In this document: positions 1 through 11,638 of the stretch, piece by piece | How the letters are laid out: each line of letters opens with the position of its first letter | How positions within the stretch are numbered: position 1 is the first letter of the stretch | Assembly (NCBI GenBank): GCA_036971615.1 | Contig: JAYKKR010000008.1 | Location: 310,001 to 374,000, forward strand | From: Amyloporia xantha | Taxonomy: Eukaryota; Basidiomycota; Agaricomycetes; Polyporales; Adustoporiaceae | Direction of reading: 5' to 3' | DNA: 64,000 nt | The notes under the pieces: generated by a model | The model's database searches: none | What the model was told of the DNA's origin: nothing | Seen by the model: the letters and a program-made list of their open reading frames with translations, nothing else | Translations under genes and position numbers: made by a program

Positions 1-88
1 GGACCTTCGCGTAGCCGTTGCAGTCAGATTAGCACGATGGACTTGTAGGTAATACAATTTTTGGAATATGCTCTCTAATGCGAGTCGT

Positions 89-2207
89 CTAGACCGCCTC
101 TCGTCTCCGCGGTGTCGCCCGGAGAATATCGTCCACACTGTTGATACACATCAGACGGAGGACACTCCGCTAAGCTCGGAATGGCACTCACCGAAGAATC
201 ATTTCCGCAGCCTCGCTTGCGCTGAGGACTACTTGCCGCTTCAGCTTGTAGCTTTCGGTAATGCCAAGCTTCCTCATGGATCCAATCGATCCCTCGTTCA
301 TGTCTAAAGGTTCCGTCAGCCTGTGTACCACGTCTTCACGCCTAGACGCAAGTCACTCACCAAGTCCAGCATCTGCCTGTCCCTCGTAATGCGCAGCTCG
401 CAATTTCGACACCAGGTCAGACGAGTCGTACCCGGCGTTGTCGGCCAGGATGGTCGGTATCTGCCGCAGAGCCTTGCTGAACGCCTCCGCCGCGATGGCC
501 TTCTTCCCGGTGATTTTCCGCGCCTCTTCCTCGACCGCACAGCTCATGAGCATCTCGGCGCACCCGCCGCCGAGGACCACCCGCGTCTCCTTTACGGTCT
601 GCGACAGTACCGATAACGCGTCGTGTAGCGACCGCTCTGCCTCGTCGACCATCTGTGAAGTGGATCCGCGCAGCACGACCGTGCACGCTTCGCCCGCGGC
701 AACACCAGAGAACTTGATCAGCTACATGACACATTGCATTAGCTTGACGCCAGTTTTAATTGATGGTGAATGCCCTGACCTTGTCCTCACCGATCATGAT
801 CTCCTCAATCAGGTCACACCGGCCGAGCTTGACCAGGTCTGGTCGGTCGAACGTACTCGCTATCTCTCCGCCAGTAACGAGCGACAATCGCTCCACGCCC
901 TCAAAGTCAGCGTGTTCAATAGTCACGATGCCCTTGTCGGCAAGTAGTGATTCGGGGTAGTTGTAGATGAGTTGACGGTTGACGAAGCAGTTGATGCCGT
1001 GGGTGGCGATAGCTTCAACCTTGGCCTTCATTTTCTCCTGCGAAGATGAACCATGTAACTCATGAGTCGTGGTGCATGCATAACGGCATGGGTGACAATT
1101 TACCCTTTCTGCGCGCTCCAGCTCTGCAAGCTTCCCAGTGCTGTCCACCTTCACACGCGCTCCGAAGATCTTGATCTTGTCCGTGTCCATCGCTGCCGAA
1201 GAGCACGTTCAAACGGCAGCTCAGCATACAGCAGACCGCGTGCGAACTTACATGTATTCGCGATGAGAATCTTTGCATTCTCCAGACGTTTGGGGCAATT
1301 GATACCGATCGTTTTGTCCAGGATGAAGCCTTTCTTCGTGTCAGTGACGTTTGTGAAGACAAGAACTAGAAATAGGCACACCTTCATCAAGATACGAGTC
1401 TGTCAGTTTCTCTCCGACCTTCTTGATAATCTGAATATGGTCCAGATCCGTCGAGCCCTAGAGGGACATAGTTGCGGAGGATACAAGACAAAAGCAAGCC
1501 ATTGGCAAATACCTTTAATCGGAGAACAGCATCAACAGCTAAATTTGCGAAGTAATCTTTATCCTGCGAGAGGACTTTTGATGAGAGTGTGGTTCGTGCA
1601 ATATTGAAGAGGTCTTGTCTGAACTGCGCTGGGTCCGCGCTACAGAAATCTCCAATGAGCCTCAGCACCCAAAGGCTTATCCGGAGAAGAGATAGAGGTC
1701 CAAATCCGTCACGTCACGTCAAGACTCACCTATGGTCGACTGCAGCCTTCTCGAGTGCCTTCAGTGCCGCTATACTGGCAATCCTGTATCCCTCCACAAT
1801 AGTTTGCGGGTGGATCTTCATGGCAATCAACTTCTCTGCCTCCCTCAACAGCTCAGCAGCGAGCACGCACACGCTCGTCGTGCCGTCGCCGACTTCGTCG
1901 TCCTGCACCTTCGAGATGTTCACTAGGATTTTGGCGGCGGCGTTGTCGAGCTGAATGGATTTCAGGATCGTCGCGCCGTCGTTGGTGACGTTGATGTCGC
2001 CCGTCGAACCGGACTGCAGGATCTTGTTCATGCCTTTGGGACCGAGAGTCGATTTGACGAGATCGCCGAGGGCGAGAGCACCGACGAATGAGGAGAGACG
2101 CGCATTTTCCGCTTTCTCTTCTGTTGCCTGGAGCGCTATGCCATTAGAACGCCTTGATATGTGAATGCTACAACGCGTACCTCTGCACCAAAGATGTTCA
2201 TCGACAT
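89..2207 (-). CDS. CCT2: T-complex protein 1 subunit beta (CCT2 chaperonin)
   Basis: One of eight subunits of the cytosolic TRiC/CCT ring, which folds actin, tubulin and other proteins using ATP. The N-terminal block reads [19 protein letters not shown], followed by the ATP-site signature [12 protein letters not shown], both diagnostic of group II chaperonins. Further exons give [29 protein letters not shown] and [17 protein letters not shown] blocks in family order, all best matching the beta subunit. I start at the ATG at 2205-2207 (MSMNIFGAE), which gives the fungal CCT2 N-terminus after removing an intron at 2128-2180. The last exon ends [15 protein letters not shown] before a stop at 89-91. 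Many short introns interrupt the gene. It is divergent from the PMT gene across about 300 bp. No damage is visible. Confidence 0.95.
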
Positions 2208-2512
2208 ATTGACTGAGAGAGAGAGGACTATTTTGAGTGCAGCACTCTCGAATTTCGCGACGCGCGTTATTCACGATACTCCCACGGTAAGAGATAGGCT
2301 TCATTTATGACTCTAGATATGTATCTCGAAATACATTAGTGCACCTAAATTAGGTGTCTGGTCCAGCCTCATACGCGCTGAGACACGTCGAAAGGATCAT
2401 CTCACTGCGCAGCCCCTTCATCCAGTCCGCTCTGTCTCTCCTTTCTTCCTCGTCTACTGCTTTCTTCACGCGTATCTGGTCTTGGCTTTAATCTCGTCTT
2501 CACCTGCTCGCC
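2208..2512. promoter_or_regulatory. Shared intergenic region between CCT2 and PMT1-type gene
   Basis: The two start codons lie 305 bp apart and point away from each other, so both promoters must fit in this stretch or extend into the neighbouring gene. A pyrimidine-rich run on the + strand (about 2440-2512) leads into the PMT start, as is common in fungal promoters without a TATA box. I see no clear TATA element. Confidence 0.5.
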
Positions 2513-5500
2513 ATGTCTGGCGGTGTCAGAGTCAGGAGACCAGCCTCTCCTCCGACTGGTCTTCCGCACGCTGCACCTCAGAGATTTCCCCATCCTCGTC
2601 ATGACCATCTCGACGCCGACGCAAGAAGGGAAGCAGCCTCAAAAGGCTACCAACCAGGTCGCAAACTATATGCACCGGGTGGTTTCAATATCACACCTGC
2701 AGAATGGAAACTGCTAAGCATTGTCGTCATAATCGCCATGGGTGTGCGGTTATTCCGTCTATCGCAGCCCAATAGCGTTGTGTGAGTCCCTCCCTCCAAG
2801 TTTTGGCGACCTGCATTGACAAAGATCTCAAGTTTCGACGAAGTCCATTTCGGCAAATTCGCGTCTAAATACATCAAGTCTCAGTATTTCGTCGATGTAC
2901 ATCCACCACTTGCCAAACTACTCATTACACTGGCGGGGTTTTGTGTTTGGCTACGATGGCAATTTTGACTTCAAGGATATCGGAAAGTAAGTGTGCGCCC
3001 TCATCGCTTGAGCGGGACGATGTCAATCTCACTTATACAGGCTATATGAGCGCGTACCGTATGTCGCTATGCGTCTCGTACCGGCTTTCATGGGCGTTGC
3101 TACTGTCCCCATATCCTATATCACTCTACGCGGTCTCGACTGTCGCGCAACAACCGCTCTGCTCGCTTCCCTCTTCATCACGTTCGAAAACGGTCTCATC
3201 ACCCAATCACGGCACATCCTCCTCGACTCTCCCCTGATCTTCTTTACGGCACTGACAATCCTCCTCTGGACTGGCTTTTGCAATGAGGATAAACATGAAC
3301 CGTTCACCGAGACGTGGTGGTCCTGGCTTGTCCTTTCCGGCCTATCTCTTGGCGCCGTGGTCAGCTGCAAGTGGGTGGGCTTGTTCACCATCGCAACTGT
3401 AGGGTTCAGCACTATCCGACAGCTCTGGGTTCTCTTGGGCGACCTACGGATCACACCGAAAGTGTTCATGAGGCATTTCATGGCGCGAGCGATATGTCTC
3501 ATTGGGATCCCCATACTTTTCTACATGTTCATGTTCTGGATACACTTCCTGATCTTGCAAAATCCAGGGGATGGCGACGGTTTCATGAGCTCTGAATTCC
3601 AGCACACGTTAAACGGGCGTGGTATGGCCGATACATTTGCGGGTGAGAACCATCTAAATGTTAGTGCAGAGCTTGTCGAACTTGTTCGTCCATAGATGTC
3701 GCACTGGGGTCTGAGGTCAGCATCCGACATGTGAATACGCAAGGGGGATACTTGCATTCGCACGCTCATAACTACCCTGGCGGAAGCAAGCGTAAGTTCT
3801 AGCAATGCGGGTGAATGCAGCTGTTATTCATTCACATTCCTGCAGAGCAGCAAATCACCCTATATCCCCACCGTGACGAGAACAACAACTGGCGCATTAT
3901 CAATGCCACGCGTGAAGGCGACCCCGACCATGACTGGGAAAACCTACCGCTCACGTACGTTGAGCCTGGCATGCGGATCAAGCTCCGTCACATCGTCACC
4001 GATAAGCACCTTCACTCGCACGACCAAAGGCCGCCCGTTTCCGACGTCGAATACCAGAATGAAGTCTCTGGATACGGCATTCCAGGGTTTGCTGGCGATG
4101 CGAACGACGACTGGATGGTAGAAATCGAGAAGGGCGATAAGCGGGACAGGGAATCCAATAAACGCTTGAGGACGCTCCGCACTCAATTCAGGCTGAAGCA
4201 CGTCTTGACCGGATGCTACCTGTACTCGCACAAGGTCAAGTTACCCGAGTGGGGCTTCGAGCAGCAGGAGGTGACGTGCAACAAGCAAGCAGTCAGGGCC
4301 AACTCGCTTTGGTACATCGAGACCGCAGTGCATCCCAAGCGTTTGTTATGTTCAGTGATTCGAGATGCTTGAGAGACTGATCAGCGCCCCTCCTCATTTA
4401 CAGTATCTCCCGATGCACCAAAGGTCAACTACAAGCTTCCGGGGTTTTTATCCAAATTCCTGGAGTTACAGCAAGTCATGTGGACTACCAACGCTGGACT
4501 GACCGAACGTCATACGTTCGATTCGCGGCCTGACGCCTGGCCGCGTCTACGACGTGGCATCGTCAGTAGTTTCTCCGTTGAATTTGCTACTCTGTTGACC
4601 ATGATTACGTCTTAGAACTTCTGGGTCCGGGACCATCGCCAGATCTACTTGTTAGGCAATCCTATGGTATGGTGGCTGAGTACAGCAGCTGTCTTCGCAT
4701 ATGTAGCTGTCCGAGGTTTCCTTGTCCTTCGCGCCAAGCGGGGCTACCGAGATTTCGAGAACAGTGAGTATCTTGGCCTATAGGCGGCTCGAGAGATGAA
4801 TTCACCTTCGATTTACAGCCAAGGTCGTGAAATACGACACCATGTGTGGCTTCTTGTTTATTGGATGGGGCTTACACTACTTCCCCTTCTACCTCATGGG
4901 TCGGCAATTGTTCTTGCACCACTACTTCCCCGCCTTGTACTTTGCGATTCTCTTATCGTGTACTGCCTTCGACCTTGTTACATCGACCCTTAAGCCCAGA
5001 ATCCGATTGCAGATCGCCGGGGTTCTGCTCATCATTGCTATCTGGAACTATGTATACTTGAGTCCCATTGTGTATGGGAGCCCATGGACGAAGACCAAGT
5101 GCGAGAATGCAAGGTGGCTGAAGACGTGGGACTTCGCCTGGTGAGTGGGCAGACGCACATGCTGAATTAGTTGTATCTCATCCATATTTTAGCGGTGAAT
5201 ACCTCGACAAGGTATGTTTGACGCTGTCCACTCGTGATATCTGTTCCTAACTCATCTTCGCAGTACTCGGATTACCATGTAACGGTGGCCGCTGCCACAC
5301 CTCAAAAGTCGCCTAGCCCTGTGCTCCGCAACCCGCAACCTCCGCTGGAGGACCAAAAGCCAATTGAGAACGTCATTGACGTTCCACCACCACCACCCCC
5401 TGACGTGGCCGAGACAACAGCCATCGACGTCGGCCAAGCCGAGCCGGGGCGAAACATCTTCGCCGGGGTGCCTCACGAAGAGCTAAAGAGTAGCGATGTT

Positions 5501-5791
5501 GCAGATCGGCCTGACGAGCTCGTCGCGGAGAAGGAGATCAGTTATGTGGACGTGCCTCAACCTACGACTAGACCAGAGGCGTTCGAGGGAGTTGGACAAC
5601 CAGAGCTAGAGATCCTTACCGAGTCGACCGTCCCAGAGGACCAGTCGTCAGATACAGGGAGGGACCCAGTTATCGTGATGGCGCCTCAGGAGGATGGGCC
5701 AGCCAACGCACCACAGGGTGCGATGCTCGAGGATGAGTTCGAGGCAGATCGCGCACGACAAGATCTATTCCCGGATGCGCAATTGGACTAG
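2513..5791 (+). CDS. PMT1: Dolichyl-phosphate-mannose protein O-mannosyltransferase, PMT1-type (GT39)
   Basis: An ER membrane enzyme that moves mannose from dolichyl phosphate to Ser/Thr of secretory proteins. The first luminal loop has the essential acidic pair in [15 protein letters not shown] (rebuilt across an intron after 2780), followed by DVHPPLAKL. The central luminal MIR region shows [31 protein letters not shown] and [19 protein letters not shown]-terminal membrane spans follow, with [14 protein letters not shown]. Subfamily is judged by memory of PMT1 versus PMT2/PMT4 sequences and is less sure than the family. After the last span (YLDKYSDYHV) a hydrophilic tail of about 170 residues rich in Pro, Asp and Glu runs to the stop at 5789-5791, longer than in yeast. 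PMT1 proteins usually pair with PMT2; no PMT2 is in the window. Confidence 0.92.
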
Positions 5792-6415
5792 TGGTTGACT
5801 ACTTGTATCTACTCTGTTATATATATTGTTATACCTGCATCGTTATTCGAACATGCTAGTTCAATATGAGAGTTGACCGTTAGCGGTTCATCGCCCACAG
5901 TACTTCGCTCCCTGGTTGTGGATCATTGTGGTACTCTGTGTCTGATGATTAACGAGTGCCGATTCTCATCGTGCTGACTTTGTGTGTTAAAAAGTTATCC
6001 AGACGAAGATAGAGAGTAGAGAGTAAGCGTGTGCACACCGGCAGCGGGCTGGACCGACAGACACACTGTGCAGTGTATCATAGTACAGTACATACTCAGT
6101 ACTCGGAGGCCAATGGCCATAGCGCCCCGCTGATTGTAGTCACGTGCTCAGCGCTCAACGTTCAACGTTCAACGTTCGACGTTCGTCGTCGCGGTCATCG
6201 TCATCGTCCTTGTCTGAGAGACGCATGTTAGCGGATTCTGGGAAACAGCATAGACCTGAAACACGAATCGTCGTTAAAAGCCTGCATCAAGGCAGCAGGT
6301 TCACCTATGGCCACGCGGTAAGCCATCTTTTGCACTGAAGAACTTCTCTAATAACTGTCTCATCTAACGGCTTTCTGCCGCCGCCAGATCTGGAAAAGAG
6401 ACACGACGTGTACCT
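5792..6415. other. Intergenic stretch, no gene seen
   Basis: This 624 bp between the PMT stop and the DUF6697-type pseudogene contains the PMT 3' end and a small repeat near 6153, described separately. Short open frames here have no recognisable protein features. Nothing else is visible. Confidence 0.4.
6153..6187. repeat. Short tandem repeat, unit TCAACGT
   Basis: The 7-base unit TCAACGT occurs about three times in a row, followed by decayed versions (TCGACGT, TCGTCGT) and then a GTC/TCATCG-rich run. This is an ordinary small minisatellite in an intergenic region; no function is evident. Confidence 0.6.
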
Positions 6416-7772
6416 ATGGAGCTTTCCAAATCTGAGCTATCGACATCTTCGCGCTCACAGACTAGACCCGAGAAGAGAAAGTTGATGGAATCCTCCCCTG
6501 ACCCACTTGACGTCTTTGAATTTGCATTATCGGAAGAGGAAATCAAAAGGCGGTCTCTGCAGTTGAACAAACGTCTAAAGGAGGATGCCACCTCATTTGA
6601 TTTGGATCACCCTGTTGCAGAAGATATGGATGGTATGTGGATACCACTAGACAGTCTTCATATGTTTATCCTATCTGTTCTAGTGCCTATGAAAAAGGAG
6701 AACTTGGAGCTCTCACACAAAGCCCTTCGACTCAATTCACAAATGTACTTGACTGGTGATTATGATGTACTGAAGTCTGAGCCCAAGGAGGAAGCTAGGG
6801 CATCCATGGTGCAGCTGCTCAATGTTTGTCATAATCAGTCCTTCATTCAAACACTGTCACACTGAGCTTATAACCTGCAGCCAAAGGCAGACATTAAGAA
6901 GGAAATGCTGCTGGATGATGAAGATGTTCTTAGTTGACTAGACAATGGTGGCCTTGCACCATTTCCTATCTCCCTGGATGAGAATATTCGTGATGCTATG
7001 ATCTCACGGAGGTTCTTGTCACAACGGTATGGTGGCAATGAACAGGACACCTTCCCACACCCAGCACCAGACAAGCTGGCCAAACATGGATACAACAATT
7101 TCATGTGTATAAACTTATTATACAACCCAAATGGGCCTCAACGGCCTGGTCATCCAGGTCTGTTCTATGAAACACAGCCTGCTAGTGGCCTATGGAGGGA
7201 CAGAAATGGTGGTGGTCCTGCTACTCAGATTGTCTTTGTGCGGATACAGTCTAATCAGTGGCTTTACCTGGGTGAATATGAGTTGACTGTGGCACCTTCA
7301 CTCTCAATGGAGTGATGGCTGGCCCAAGCTAGTATTGTAAGTCCATAAGCACTTTGTCAATGCATGGCCCCCCTGTGACATTTCTCACTTTGGTCATGTA
7401 GGTACGCAGGAAGTGGTCAGAAGAAATTCAATCAAAAGGCTGGGGAAGAACTGTTAGAGCTAGAGTCCACCTCAGGCTGCTGAATGGACAAGAGCCTACC
7501 AAGGCAGAATTTGCTGCTGCTCTGGATAGTTCAAGCACATTCAAACATGTCACCTCTGAACAGATAACGACAGACTATGATAATGGAAATGAGGTATGCC
7601 ACTTCCTTCAGCTCCATTTTATTGCTGACATGGACATGTCAACTTCTTGGTATAGGTCATTGGAGTATGGACAATGAAGTGTATTCACTATGATGAAGAC
7701 TTCCAATGTGATCTCTACACAGCATTCAAAAAGTTCCATTACAAGCCAGTGAAGTCATGTAAAAAGAAATAG
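6416..7772 (+). pseudogene. DUF6697-type protein gene, broken by two in-frame TGA codons
   Basis: A relative of the gene at 21968-23208. Shared blocks in order: PKADIKKE, APFPISLDENIRDAM, DTFPHPAPDKLAKHGYNNFM, NPNGPQRPGHPGLF, QSNQWLYLGEYELT, then RRKWSEEIQSKGWGRTVRAR and the C-terminal EVIGVWTMKCIHYDEDFQCD before a TAG at 7770-7772. Plausible introns are a GTATGT...CTAG intron near 6632-6684, one with the same unusual GTTTGT donor as the paralog (near 6824), and one at about 7338. Two TGA codons (6935-6937 and 7313-7315) interrupt the conserved frame inside blocks that the paralog reads through, and neither falls in a credible intron. The function of this agaricomycete family is unknown; the DUF6697 name is from memory. 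The otherwise good frame suggests recent inactivation. Confidence 0.75.
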
Positions 7773-8534
7773 TGGATCTAGTTACATTGACCATACTAAT
7801 GTATTTGGTTGGTTCTCATGTGTCATTCATATTTGGAGAAGATTGACATAGGGGCAGTGTTGTGTAGTAATGCTAGAACACTGTCTGTCAGACAGAAATG
7901 TCTGCACCACATAAATCATGGCTGCAGGAATGAAGAGGGCTTCATATGATGTCTGACTGTGGATCCTCCTGAGAATGCTAGCTGTGACAGCATGAGCAAG
8001 AGCAGAAAAGAAGTTGATATGCACGCGATGCAACAATGCTAATCCTTGAATAGGCAAGGCGGCCCCCCCTTCACTTATTTCGCCTCGCTAAATGGATTTA
8101 GCTGTCGCTTCATGCCCCACTGAGATCATTCTCCAGAATATGATGCTCTATCACATCAGCATTGTGGCGCTCTATCGCTTGCAGAAGCTATTGGACGGAG
8201 GCTGCTCGAGTGGGCGTCGTGGCGGCGAGGTGGCGCAGACGCGTCGTATTAGCGCAGTGTGTCGCGAACACGTGACGCGTGCACCGGTCCCAGAATGGCA
8301 ACTGTCGTTGAACCAGAATGGCAGGCTCAGAGGACGCTGCTGCCGTTCTTCCTTTCGCTTCTCCCAGCACTCTGTCCTTTAACAGGACACGGGGCTCCTC
8401 TAGCTTATATTATTCTTTATTATTGGGCACCCCATATTTAAGCAACCCGCGTTCACCCAGTATACCATTCACAACGACCACGGTTCAGTTCTGTCCTTCA
8501 CGTTCTCTTCCCCTTGTAACGACTCGGGCTGACG
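7773..8534. other. Intergenic stretch upstream of the membrane-protein gene
   Basis: The 762 bp hold the tail of the DUF6697-type pseudogene and the promoter of the gene starting at 8535. Small open frames on both strands are mutually overlapping and carry no recognisable motif. A TATA-like TATTTAAG at 8435-8442 lies about 93 bp before the next start codon. Confidence 0.4.
8435..8442 (+). promoter_or_regulatory. TATA-like element
   Basis: TATTTAAG about 93 bp upstream of the ATG at 8535, in a locally AT-rich patch. The position suits a core promoter element; not tested. Confidence 0.4.
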
Positions 8535-10822
8535 ATGCCCACCGCCAATTCTTCAAATGCGAGCGACATTCCATCGAACACTCTATCAGCTGAAGTAGAG
8601 GCAGGCTCTAGCTCCGTTCCATTTCCATCTACGAGCAGTGCTATGCCGGGTGAGAGAACTGTCAACTCTGCAAGTCCTATGAACTAACAGGCGTCGCGCA
8701 GATTCAGAATCATCCTCATCCAACCAGACGAGTTCTGATAAACTGTCGGCTCTCCCGGTTCAATCATCACCCACGCTTGGCCGACTCCGCTCGCCAAGCC
8801 GAGCGATACGACGCAGTCTAGATGCCTCAGGTTCTCTCCCGTCTGTTGACTCTCCCTCAGGCAGCCTGCAAGCGGTCCATCAGTTACCCCATGCGCGTGC
8901 AAGCGAATCGGACGGCTCAATTGGGTTGGATACACCCAAGCAGAGGGTCTCCCTCGACAGCGATCGCGCGTCACTGCCCACCGCGTTTCAAGGCATTCGA
9001 CAAGGTGAGTTCGCAAGTTATCGATATTCAAAATGCGGTAATCAAATTTATCGTTTCAGCGATAACCGCGAGACGAGTACATCGTAGCCACTCTGTTACG
9101 CGTTCTCCGTCCCCTCTCTCTGGAGAGGGCTCTCTCCGTGGAGGTCATACTCCTGTCCATCCACCTACAGCCGATATTTCGTACAATCACACGCGCAACT
9201 TCTCGCCTCGTCCGGGAAGGGAAACACAGACGCCTACGTCACGATCTCCATCACAGTCGCGTGCAGCATCGCCTTTTCGCCGTCTCGGATTGGCCCTCCA
9301 TCGAGCCCATGCTCGCGAAGAGCCTTTTGTACCGGTTGATCCGTTTCGCCTCGGTCTATTCGGACATGGCGGTCGCAGCGATGATGCCAGGGCTCCAACT
9401 TCCGATGATGATGACAGTGTCGGTTGCGATGATGCCTTTAATGGTTGTTTGCCCGTTCCAGTGCTCTGCTCTCGAAGGAAGAAACGAGATGAAAAGGATA
9501 ACAGCAGCTTGAAACGATATGCCAATGACGCACAGATTTTCATAATGGACACGCTCCCTCGCCAGTTGTACCTCATTCTCCTCCTCGGGCTCCCTGCCCT
9601 TTACTGGTCGCGCGTCGCTCGTGTCTTTGAAGATGCCGAGGTCAGTAGGCCAGACGTCCAACGGATGATTGAGGCGTGTATGACGGATCCAGACGAGGGA
9701 ATTACGGCAGATAGGATGTCCTTGCACGGTCGATCGATGCCTCATAAACACACCGTGCTCCTCCCGTTCCCAGAGGAGTGGAACCTCACCACGGTCTCGC
9801 CGGCGCTTGTGCGCTTCAAACATTCGTGGGAGCAGTTCGTGGACTCGCTGCTACGAGAGTGGAAGACGCTAAATCTGGTTTCTGCGCTCCTGTGCACGTG
9901 CGTATTATCTATATCTGCGCCGCCGAAGAAGAGGTTTGCTCCTCCTCCCCTTATACGCGTGAATGTAATAGTGACAATTTTGCTCATGCATTATTATTAT
10001 GCTCTAGTGCGATCTTGACGATGTTCCAAGTGAATGACGCGGAGGACGACCCGCTGACGCGTTCAGCTGCGCTGTTTGGGCTTATTTTTGCCCTGATGAG
10101 TCTGTCGTACGGCTGTGTGTTTATTGTTCAATTTGGGACGATGCGGAGCATGGACAGGGCATCTCGGTGGGCAGAGGTACGTGGTTCCCAGTTTATCACG
10201 TTGCATTTCCGTTGACGGTTAGACTTCGACGCATCTTACATGATCGTATCACCCACAGGAAGCGCAGAAGTCAAAGACGGCTATCCTTTGGAACATCTGG
10301 GTCCTCCTCGCAGCACCTGCTATCTGGCTAGCTTGGTCCATGATCGCATTCTGCGTCGCAATCCTCTCTTATGTCTGGCGGACGGGGTCGGAAGCCGATT
10401 TGACCCCTCCGTCTCCTCTTAATCGACGCCAGGCCATTTGTGTACGCACGGCGATCACGGTCGTTTTCGCTCTGGGGCTGTTCAAATTTGGTATGATCAT
10501 CCGGACCTTCCGTTCGTACCATGGTGCAAGGAGAGAACGATGGAGATCGCGTGAAGCCGCGACGGGAGGCCATAAAGTCCGTGAAGGAGAACGAGGGAGA
10601 GAGAGAAGGGATGGGATGGATGAGGTGCGCGAAGGAGACTCAAAAGCAGTCTCCCCGTCTATGGTGGGCTTGGGGCTCACAGGGCTCAGCGAGAATGGCA
10701 TGACGAGTCCCGGTATGGCGAGCCTTGCGGGAGTTGTGCGGGAGGATGTTTATGTGGAGAAGGACGAATTCTTGAGCGCCGAGAAGGGGAGGGGGCGGCC
10801 TAGGATCTCGCCCAAATTGTGA
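8535..10822 (+). CDS. Unknown multi-span membrane protein
   Basis: I do not recognise this family. From the ATG at 8535, four introns (8650-8701, 9005-9059, 9898-10007, 10177-10258) keep one frame open to a TGA at 10820-10822. The first 250 or so residues are Ser/Pro-rich and look disordered (for example LRSPSRAIRRSLDASGSLPS and SRSPSQSRAASPFRR). About five hydrophobic segments follow: PRQLYLILLLGLPALYW, LVSALLCTAILTMF, ALFGLIFALMSLSYGCVFIV, WNIWVLLAAPAIWLAW with FCVAILSYVW, and AITVVFALGLFKFGMII. The C-terminal tail is charged and basic, then ends in a short acidic part. This layout (long phosphorylatable N-terminus, membrane core, charged tail) suggests a fungal membrane protein of unknown role. 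A TATA-like element lies upstream. Confidence 0.75.
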
Positions 10823-11638
10823 CGTCTGGAACCGAGACGGGATGTTAGGTTCCAGCATTGATATTGGTGAGCATAAACGCTGCTTTTTAGCATGCGTTTC
10901 CGTGACTGGTACAGTGCGCTGCAGCTATCCCCACAATTCTTTAATCTGTCTGTCTTGTCTTGTTATGACATAATGTCGCCCCTTGTAGCCAATCGCGAAA
11001 CCCCTTGTATCCCTCAGGAAAGGCGCAATACCACGCTCTCTTGTTCACTGTACAACCATTCAGTAGAAGCAGTTCAGTCACATTGTACTCATTCATACGA
11101 TACCCTGCACGGACTATCATTGTAATTCATGCATATTGTCCACGAGACTAATCTTCGCGCGGATCGAGATGATGTCCATTTTGATATTGTACATTTCCAG
11201 GAAGCACTGATTCGTGATCAACTACAAATGGACACACAAGTTACGACATGTAAGCATTGCAAAGACAAGGCCCATACAATAAATTATACAGGAACAATGT
11301 CTGTCTAGCAGACCTACGCTAGTAGCAGGGGATAAAGACCGCTGCACTTTTCTCAACACCGAAGAATAAATAAACATGGGAGGGCGACTCGACGATATAC
11401 GCGGACACCTAATGACGAGTGAGCGGGGTATGTGAGCGATGCAAGGTATAGCACTCACGCAAAGAATATAGTAAGACAATAAATATCATGTGTAACAAAA
11501 GAGTGGCCAGAGCAGGATTTACAGCTCTACATGGGAAGGTATCAAATGTCAATGTCAGGACCAGAATCATAGAGTCAGGTTATGGGTCGTGACAGGTCGT
11601 AATAGCGCGTTTGCGGGTCGAGATGGGATCGCAGTCGT
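10823..11638. other. Convergent 3' intergenic region
   Basis: This 816 bp separates two genes that converge on it, so it should hold both 3' untranslated regions. It is AT-richer than the coding DNA around it. No gene is visible on either strand. Confidence 0.4.

Noticed and set aside
6935..7315. TGA read as selenocysteine or recoding in the DUF6697-type gene
   Set aside because: Fungi of this group are not known to use selenocysteine broadly, no stem-loop is evident, and the paralog has ordinary residues there.
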